Assembly: GCA_017885385.1 (NCBI GenBank)
Contig: JAFNGF010000159.1
Span: 1,383-12,716, forward strand
Reading direction: 5' to 3'
Source of the DNA: Planctomycetota bacterium
GTDB lineage: Bacteria; Planctomycetota; Phycisphaerae; Sedimentisphaerales; Anaerobacaceae
Length of the DNA stretch: 11,334 bases
How positions within the stretch are numbered: the stretch's first letter is position 1; the number at the start of each line of letters is the position of its first letter. Made by a program: the position numbers and the translations under genes. Below the pieces are notes generated by a model. The model did not search any database. It was not told the origin of the DNA and worked only from the letters and a program-made list of their open reading frames with translations. Shown in pieces: positions 7,217 to 11,334 of this stretch.

Positions 7217-7718
7217 CGAACAGGAGACGAGAGAATGGGTGAATGCTGCATGAGCGCTGCAAAATGCTGGTTTATGTGAACGGCGCAGCTTGGCAGCAGT
7301 GGTCTAATCTATGGACCGGAGCGTGGTGTTTCTTGCGTGCGTTCTTGAGTAGCGTGCCAGATTTCGCGTCACTTGCACCAGAAACGAACCAACACGGTAA
7401 AACAGGTAAATCGCTCCAAAGAGACAAATCACCTTAAGGAATACCGTATCTTTCAGAACTCCATTCATTTGCCTGACCTTTCAATCAAATTCCTATGGCG
7501 CAAGTATGCCCTGGTACGTTGCACACGCGCGCGACTCTTTCTCTTAGAAACTTACTCAAGAGATATTTAGAACTGGTTAGGTTTATGTTAGAAACGCGTT
7601 AATTTCAGGGAAACTGCTTTATCGGGGTTCTGAGAATTGGTAGATTGGCGGCGGTTTTGGACGGGAGTGAGAAGGTCTGAATCTGAGAATCAGGCAAATA
7701 TCTTTATCGGGTGTCCAG
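7217..7718. other. Non-coding gap between divergent recR and phoB
   Basis: About 500 bp with no convincing gene. Short reading frames of 64 and 65 codons on the plus strand overlap each other, resemble no known family and lack good ribosome sites. No tRNA or other recognisable RNA was seen. The right part holds a candidate Pho-type box (7566-7602). It also holds two short direct repeats in mirrored order: CTTTATCGGG at 7617 and 7702, and TCTGAGAAT at 7629 and 7682. No strong -35/-10 pair for phoB could be identified. The length leaves room for a small RNA or a long leader that sequence alone does not show. Confidence 0.5.
7566..7602 (+). promoter_or_regulatory. Candidate Pho-type box upstream of the response regulator
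   Basis: TTTAG, GTTAG, GTTAG and GTTAA occur at 7566, 7576, 7587 and 7598, at steps of 10, 11 and 11 bp and all in the same direction as phoB. OmpR/PhoB-family regulators bind tandem direct repeats with about 11-bp spacing, and the Bacillus PhoP box has a TTA-type core. The site is about 115 bp before the phoB ATG and could mediate autoregulation. No clear -10 lies at the usual distance. The motif is short and the region AT-rich, so chance is possible. Confidence 0.42.
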
Positions 7719-8402
7719 ATGGATAAGCCGACAATACTTGTAGTAGATGATGAAGAGGACATTGTGGAACTGGTGGAACTGAATATTGCACGGGAGGGTT
7801 ACAGGGTTCTCACCTGCGGGACGGGCGAGCAGGCCCTAAAGTTAGCGGGCTCGAAGCTGCCAAGCTTGGTGATTCTGGACCTGATGCTACCGGGAATTGA
7901 TGGGCTGGAGGTCTGCAAAAAGCTCAAGAGTGACCCGAAAACAGAGAACATTCCTATTGTGATGCTGACGGCCAAGGGAGAGGAGTCTGACATTGTGACA
8001 GGACTTGAGCTGGGTGCCGATGATTACATCACCAAGCCCTTCAGCGGAAAAGTTTTAGTTGCGCGCGTGCGGAGGATTTTGCGAAGGATGGTTACTGCCG
8101 CGGACGATAAAGCTGTACTCAAAGTCCAGGACCTCACTATCGACCCATCGCGGCGTGAAGTTCTCATTGAGGGTAAACCCGTGCAACTTACTTTTACGGA
8201 GTTCAATATTCTGCACATACTGGCAAAAAGACCTGGTTTGGTATTCACAAGGTATCAGATTGTTGATGCGATTCGGGGCAGTGACTATCTGGTTACTGAC
8301 CGTGCTGTTGACGTCCAGATAGTGTCGCTGCGAAAGAAGCTGGGTCGGTATGGCGAATATATAGAGACCGTTCGAGGCGTAGGGTACCGGTTTAAGGATT
8401 AA
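7719..8402 (+). CDS. phoB: PhoB-type response regulator, OmpR family
   Basis: A 227-residue response regulator that, when phosphorylated, binds DNA and switches phosphate-starvation genes. The receiver domain (about 4-120) has the acidic pair D10-D11, phosphoacceptor D54 in LVILDLMLPGIDG, T84, and K106 in the YITKPF motif. A short linker leads to an OmpR-type winged helix (about 128-226) with the TFTEFNIL, DRAVDVQIVSLRKKLG and IETVRGVGYRF segments typical of PhoB. The ATG at 7719 begins directly at the receiver domain; its ribosome site is weak. The kinase gene follows after 3 bp, so the two are surely co-transcribed and matched as partners. The assignment to phosphate control rests on the PhoR-like partner and the pstS-type gene downstream; another OmpR-family role is possible but less likely. 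A candidate Pho-type box lies upstream. Confidence 0.9.
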   Translation: MDKPTILVVDDEEDIVELVELNIAREGYRVLTCGTGEQALKLAGSKLPSLVILDLMLPGIDGLEVCKKLKSDPKTENIPIVMLTAKGEESDIVTGLELGADDYITKPFSGKVLVARVRRILRRMVTAADDKAVLKVQDLTIDPSRREVLIEGKPVQLTFTEFNILHILAKRPGLVFTRYQIVDAIRGSDYLVTDRAVDVQIVSLRKKLGRYGEYIETVRGVGYRFKD

Positions 8403-8405
8403 GTA

Positions 8406-10181
8406 ATGGCCCGCAAGAAACTAATCTGGCAGCTTTACCCAACATACCTGATAGTTACGGTAATCGCACTCGTTGCGGTAACCTGGTATTGCTCACACTT
8501 TTTTCGATATTTCTATATCGACCAGACGCGAAAAAAGCTTATGACTCTGGCTTATGTGGTAGCAGAGCAGATGTCAACTTCCTTGCAAGCAAAAGATTTC
8601 CGTGAGATTGACAGAGTATGCAAGCAACTTGGCCGGGCCAGCAAAAAAGAAACGCGGTTCACCGTCATGTTGCCCTCCGGTAAAGTTATAGGGGATTCAG
8701 ACGAGGACCCCGCACAAATGGCAAACCATTCCGACCGGACCGAAATCAGAAAGGTGCTCAGTGACGGCTATGGATGGTCTCTGCGGCTAAGTCCCACGCT
8801 CGGCAAAAATATGATGTATGTTGCTGTTCCAATAAAGGATAATAGTGAGGTCAAGGCAGTAGTGCGCACAGCCATACCCGCTACCGCCATCGATGATGCC
8901 CTTAAGAGCCTTTATATTAAGATTTTATGGGGCGGCCTTGCGACGGCATTCTGTGTGGCCGGGCTGAGTCTATTGATATCGCGGCGAATCAGCAAGCCGA
9001 TAGTTGAAATGAAGAAAATTGCTGAAATGTTCGCCTCAGGTGACCTCGACCATCGCCTCCTTGTCTTGGGTACCGCGGAACTAGATTCGCTCGCCAACGC
9101 GATTAACAGAATGGCCACGCAGTTGCAAGAGAGATTCGCAACAATAACCGACCAACGAAATGAACTGGACGCGGTTCTTTCGAGTATGATTGAGGGTGTT
9201 GTGGCAGTGGATGGACAGGGACGTATTGTCAGCATAAACAAAGCTGCGGCAAGTCTATTGGACATTGAACTATCGAAAGGACAAAACCGAAATGTTGAAG
9301 AAGTCATCCGTAACGTTGACCTGCAGAACTTTATCAACAGCACGCTCAATAGCAAGGTGCCCACCGAAGCGGATATTTCTCTGCCGACAAAGGGTGACCG
9401 CCTCTTTCAACTGCACGGAGCGAGTCTGCCGACCCGTGCCGGCGGCAGAACCGGAGCGGTCATTGTCTTGAATGATATTACGAAGATGCGCCGCCTGGAG
9501 AATGTGCGGCGCCAATTCGTAGCAAATGTGTCCCACGAGCTAAAAACCCCCGTTACCTCTATTCAAGGTTATGTTGAAGCGCTGCTGGAGGGCGCCATAA
9601 AAGACCCACAGCAAGCAGAGCGGTTCCTAAGAATCATTGCCAAGCACTCCGACCGGCTCAATTCGATTATAGAGGATCTCCTCACTCTCTCACGACTCGA
9701 AGAGGACAGAGAAAGAAAAGAGACTTCTTTCGAGGTAACGGAATTGAAGCCCGTGCTTGCCTCCGCCATAGAACTAGCGAGCATCAAGGCGGAAGACAAG
9801 CAGATGAAAATCCAGCTCGTCTGCGACGAGCAGATCGCGGTCAGGATGAATACCGCGCTATTAGAGCAAGCGGTGCTGAACCTTGTTGAGAATGCCATTA
9901 AATATAGCCCTTTGGGGGGTGATGTCAGAATAAGTGTCGAGCAAAACGGTAAAGAAGTAGCTATCACCGTTAAGGACAACGGCTGCGGAATAACCCAGGA
10001 ACATCTTCCGCGTATTTTTGAGCGTTTCTATGTTGTTGACAAGGGACGCAGTCGCAAACTTGGCGGCACCGGCCTCGGTCTGGCAATCGTCAAGCATATT
10101 GCTCAGGTGCACGGCGGACGTGTTACAGTCGAAAGCTCACTCGGAAAAGGAAGCACCTTCACGATTCATCTACCTTCGTAG
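8406..10181 (+). CDS. phoR: PhoR-type membrane sensor histidine kinase
   Basis: A 591-residue inner-membrane kinase that should phosphorylate the regulator encoded just upstream. A first transmembrane helix lies near 12-34, an extracytoplasmic sensor of about 135 residues follows, and a second helix is near 172-193. Then come a HAMP domain (RRISKPIVEMKKIAEMFASGDLDHR), a PAS domain (about 252-360, starting LDAVLSSMIEGVVAVD), a HisKA domain with phosphorylated H377 in SHELKTP, and an HATPase domain with N496 (NAIKYS), D524 (DNGCGI) and the glycine-rich G553-G558 loop (GGTGLGLAI). All catalytic boxes are intact. AAGGA 8 nt upstream of the ATG supports the start. The large sensor domain resembles the longer PhoR layout of Gram-positive and other bacteria rather than the short Escherichia coli PhoR. 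How it senses phosphate, directly or through the Pst transporter and PhoU, cannot be read here. Confidence 0.9.
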   Translation: MARKKLIWQLYPTYLIVTVIALVAVTWYCSHFFRYFYIDQTRKKLMTLAYVVAEQMSTSLQAKDFREIDRVCKQLGRASKKETRFTVMLPSGKVIGDSDEDPAQMANHSDRTEIRKVLSDGYGWSLRLSPTLGKNMMYVAVPIKDNSEVKAVVRTAIPATAIDDALKSLYIKILWGGLATAFCVAGLSLLISRRISKPIVEMKKIAEMFASGDLDHRLLVLGTAELDSLANAINRMATQLQERFATITDQRNELDAVLSSMIEGVVAVDGQGRIVSINKAAASLLDIELSKGQNRNVEEVIRNVDLQNFINSTLNSKVPTEADISLPTKGDRLFQLHGASLPTRAGGRTGAVIVLNDITKMRRLENVRRQFVANVSHELKTPVTSIQGYVEALLEGAIKDPQQAERFLRIIAKHSDRLNSIIEDLLTLSRLEEDRERKETSFEVTELKPVLASAIELASIKAEDKQMKIQLVCDEQIAVRMNTALLEQAVLNLVENAIKYSPLGGDVRISVEQNGKEVAITVKDNGCGITQEHLPRIFERFYVVDKGRSRKLGGTGLGLAIVKHIAQVHGGRVTVESSLGKGSTFTIHLPS

Positions 10182-10297
10182 CACCTCTGTTTTTGCCACT
10201 TCGTAGTCTCCTGTAAAGCCGTTGCGGCCAACTTGGACCCCAAGCCTCCTTGCCAATTGCCTTATCATCATGCTGGCGAGAAGCCAACAGCTGCAAG

Positions 10298-10352
10298 TTT
10301 AATAAAATTTTAGCACACTCTTGATAATTGTTTAACAATCAAAAGCTATTAA
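10298..10352 (+). promoter_or_regulatory. Candidate Pho-type box and -10 upstream of DUF2490-pstS
   Basis: TTTA occurs at 10298, 10309 and 10331 with the related CTTG at 10320, giving four units in exact 11-bp register. The hexamer TATTAA at 10347-10352 lies 10 bp after the last 7-bp unit (ending 10336), which matches the distance between box and -10 at PhoB-activated promoters of Escherichia coli. The site would place DUF2490 and pstS under the upstream two-component system. Motif positions are seen directly; binding is inferred, and AT-richness raises the chance of coincidence. Confidence 0.48.
10327..10339. repeat. 13-bp palindrome inside the DUF2490 promoter
   Basis: ATTGTT-T-AACAAT is a perfect inverted repeat with a 1-bp centre, nested within further arms TTGAT (10321-10325) and ATCAA (10338-10342). 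It overlaps the last unit of the candidate Pho-type box. It could be an operator for a dimeric regulator, or just AT-rich symmetry produced by the repeats. Confidence 0.4.
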
Positions 10353-10484
10353 GGATTAATAAGCATGCTTGGAAATATACTTCACAACCAGGTTGGAGGC
10401 ACGATTTGCGAAATCGGGGGTCCAAATCGTTGAAATTTAAAGAAGCGTTTGACATTTTTGCGCGATTGAAGGAAAAAATATCCT

Positions 10485-11165
10485 ATGAAGGTGGGAAATT
10501 GGGTCTATCTTGTTACAACGATAGCAGCGCTGACCGCAGGGCACTTTCCAATTGCACCTTGTTCTGCCGGTGGGAACGGCGATTTTCAATTCTGGAGCAC
10601 CGCTGGAGCATCCGCCAATCTTAGCAAAAACTGGGGTGCCACTTTTGACGAGGAATTCAGATTCGGCGACAACGCCGGGCATCTTTATTATCACCATTCT
10701 GATTTGGGGTTCGTGTACAGGGGCTTGGCAAACTGGGTAAGCCTCGGATTCGGCTACAGGCAAGTCTTTGAAGAGGATAGTTCCGGCGAGTGGCGGTATG
10801 AAAACCAGCCGTATCTAAACGCTACGTTGAGCGGCAATTTCTTCGGGCTTGATGTCAGCGATAGGTCGCGGTTAGAATATAGAGATAGAGAAGTCCAGGA
10901 AGATACGTGGCGATACCGAAATAAGGTCACGGTGAAAGTGCCCGTAGAACTTACGCCGCTGAAGTTACAACCTTATTTCGCTGAGGAAGTGTTTCTTAAC
11001 CTTGAGGGAGAGGCGTTCAGCAGGAATAGGTTTTATTCGGGCTTTTCCCTCAATTTTGCAAAAAACGTAAAAGGTGAGATTTATTACCTTCTGCAATCGA
11101 CGAAGTCAGGTGACAACTGGGAAGATATAAATGTACTCGGTATTGCGTTGAAGGTCGCTTTTTAG
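10485..11165 (+). CDS. DUF2490-family outer-membrane beta-barrel protein
   Basis: The product has 226 residues. A signal peptide (hydrophobic 6-24, likely cleavage after CSA28) is followed by alternating aromatic beta-strands: FQFWSTAGASANLSKNW, WGATFDEEFRFGD, NWVSLGFGYRQVF, SDRSRLEYRDRE, RYRNKVTVKVPV and KGEIYYLLQSTKS. It ends in a terminal phenylalanine (ALKVAF), the usual outer-membrane insertion signal. The opening FWSTxGxSxNLSKxW segment and the RLEYR segment fit the DUF2490 family, which has no known biochemical role. Length is normal for that family. AAGGA lies 11 nt before the ATG. It is transcribed with the pstS-type gene 5 bp downstream and preceded by a candidate Pho-type box, which suggests a role at the outer membrane in phosphate limitation, for instance as a small channel. 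That role is inferred from position only. Confidence 0.82.
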   Translation: MKVGNWVYLVTTIAALTAGHFPIAPCSAGGNGDFQFWSTAGASANLSKNWGATFDEEFRFGDNAGHLYYHHSDLGFVYRGLANWVSLGFGYRQVFEEDSSGEWRYENQPYLNATLSGNFFGLDVSDRSRLEYRDREVQEDTWRYRNKVTVKVPVELTPLKLQPYFAEEVFLNLEGEAFSRNRFYSGFSLNFAKNVKGEIYYLLQSTKSGDNWEDINVLGIALKVAF

Positions 11166-11170
11166 AGCGT

Positions 11171-11334
11171 ATGGCTGTGAAACTTAAACCCGTACTAACA
11201 GTTCTGGCAATGCTGCTTCTGGCCGGCTGCGGCAAAAGTGTTGATCCGAATGAGCCGGCAGGTTTTATACAAATCAAAGGTTCGGATACCATCGTTAACG
11301 CCGTCCAGAAAGTCAGCGAAGAATTTATGAAGGA
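11171..11334 (+). CDS. pstS: PstS-type phosphate-binding lipoprotein (N-terminus only)
   Basis: Only 54 codons are inside the window. The N-terminus has a short basic start, a hydrophobic stretch and a lipobox LLAGC with the lipidated cysteine at residue 20. It is followed by the opening strand of the PstS phosphate-binding fold, IQIKGSDTI at 33-41, in which the GSDT turn contributes to phosphate binding in the family. The gene starts 5 bp after the DUF2490 stop with only a weak ribosome site, so translational coupling is likely. Its place downstream of a PhoB-PhoR pair supports the assignment, and pstC, pstA, pstB and phoU may follow outside the window. Other phosphate-like periplasmic binding proteins share this N-terminal pattern, so the precise ligand is not proven. 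Confidence 0.82.
   Translation, partial: MAVKLKPVLTVLAMLLLAGCGKSVDPNEPAGFIQIKGSDTIVNAVQKVSEEFMK

Larger units (their letters stand above)
10182..10484 (+). other. Regulatory gap between phoR and the DUF2490 gene
   Basis: The 303-bp gap holds no gene. The left part contains a short CTTGG-ACC-CCAAG hairpin without a T-run, too weak to call a terminator. The central AT-rich part holds a candidate Pho-type box, a -10-like hexamer and a 13-bp palindrome. Just before the next gene, AAGGA lies 11 nt from the ATG. The remainder (about 10360-10465) shows nothing recognised, although a TTGACA at 10449 lacks a matching -10. Confidence 0.55.

Noticed and set aside
7243..7570. Two short plus-strand reading frames (64 and 65 codons) between recR and phoB
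   Set aside because: They overlap each other in different frames, have no good ribosome sites, no signal or domain I recognise, and lie in a typical divergent promoter gap.
7617..7711. Short direct repeats CTTTATCGGG (7617, 7702) and TCTGAGAAT (7629, 7682) before phoB
   Set aside because: One 10-mer and one 9-mer repeated in about 500 bp are not far beyond chance, and no known binding geometry fits their spacing.
10231..10243. CTTGG-ACC-CCAAG hairpin as a terminator after phoR
   Set aside because: The stem is only 5 bp and no T-run follows, so it does not qualify as a rho-independent terminator.
10449..10454. TTGACA as a possible -35 for the DUF2490 gene
   Set aside because: No -10-like hexamer occurs 16-18 bp downstream; the ribosome site and ATG come first.

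Overview
The window looks like chromosomal DNA from a member of Planctomycetota, most likely the Phycisphaerae side. This is an inference from gene content: a Tat-exported Gfo/Idh/MocA oxidoreductase of the kind abundant in planctomycetes, a pyrrolysine-free MttB-family methyltransferase, a Kelch lipoprotein, and Gram-negative outer-membrane features (a DUF2490 beta-barrel and lipoproteins). No marker gene settles the taxonomy.

The left two thirds (1-7182) is read on the minus strand. In transcription order it holds recR (DNA repair), a cytoplasmic Gfo/Idh/MocA oxidoreductase, an MttB-like corrinoid methyltransferase, a six-Kelch-repeat lipoprotein, a Tat-signal Gfo/Idh/MocA oxidoreductase, and then rpoN (sigma-54), which runs off the left edge. 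The four metabolic genes are spaced 28-58 bp apart and look like one operon, possibly reached by read-through from recR. That group combines two NAD(P)-type sugar or polyol oxidoreductases, one cytoplasmic and one exported, with a surface propeller and a methylamine-type methyltransferase. It suggests catabolism of a methylated or otherwise decorated carbon source, but the substrate cannot be read from sequence. rpoN has its own extended -10 promoter. recR has a consensus -35 and a -10 placed so close to its ATG that the mRNA should be leaderless.

The right third (7719-11334) is read on the plus strand and is a phosphate-response locus: a PhoB-type response regulator, a PhoR-type sensor kinase (TM-sensor-TM-HAMP-PAS-HisKA-HATPase) 3 bp downstream, a DUF2490 outer-membrane beta-barrel protein, and the start of a PstS-type phosphate-binding lipoprotein, cut by the right edge. 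Both plus-strand promoter regions (upstream of the regulator and upstream of the DUF2490 gene) carry [T/G]TTA motifs repeated at about 11-bp steps, the geometry of PhoB/PhoP binding sites. In the second region a -10-like hexamer sits 10 bp beyond the last repeat. The proposal is that this two-component system regulates itself and the DUF2490-pstS unit.

Two stretches of more than 300 bp lack genes: 7183-7718, between the divergent recR and phoB, and 10182-10484, between phoR and the DUF2490 gene. No tRNA, rRNA, CRISPR array, insertion sequence or prophage gene was recognised.
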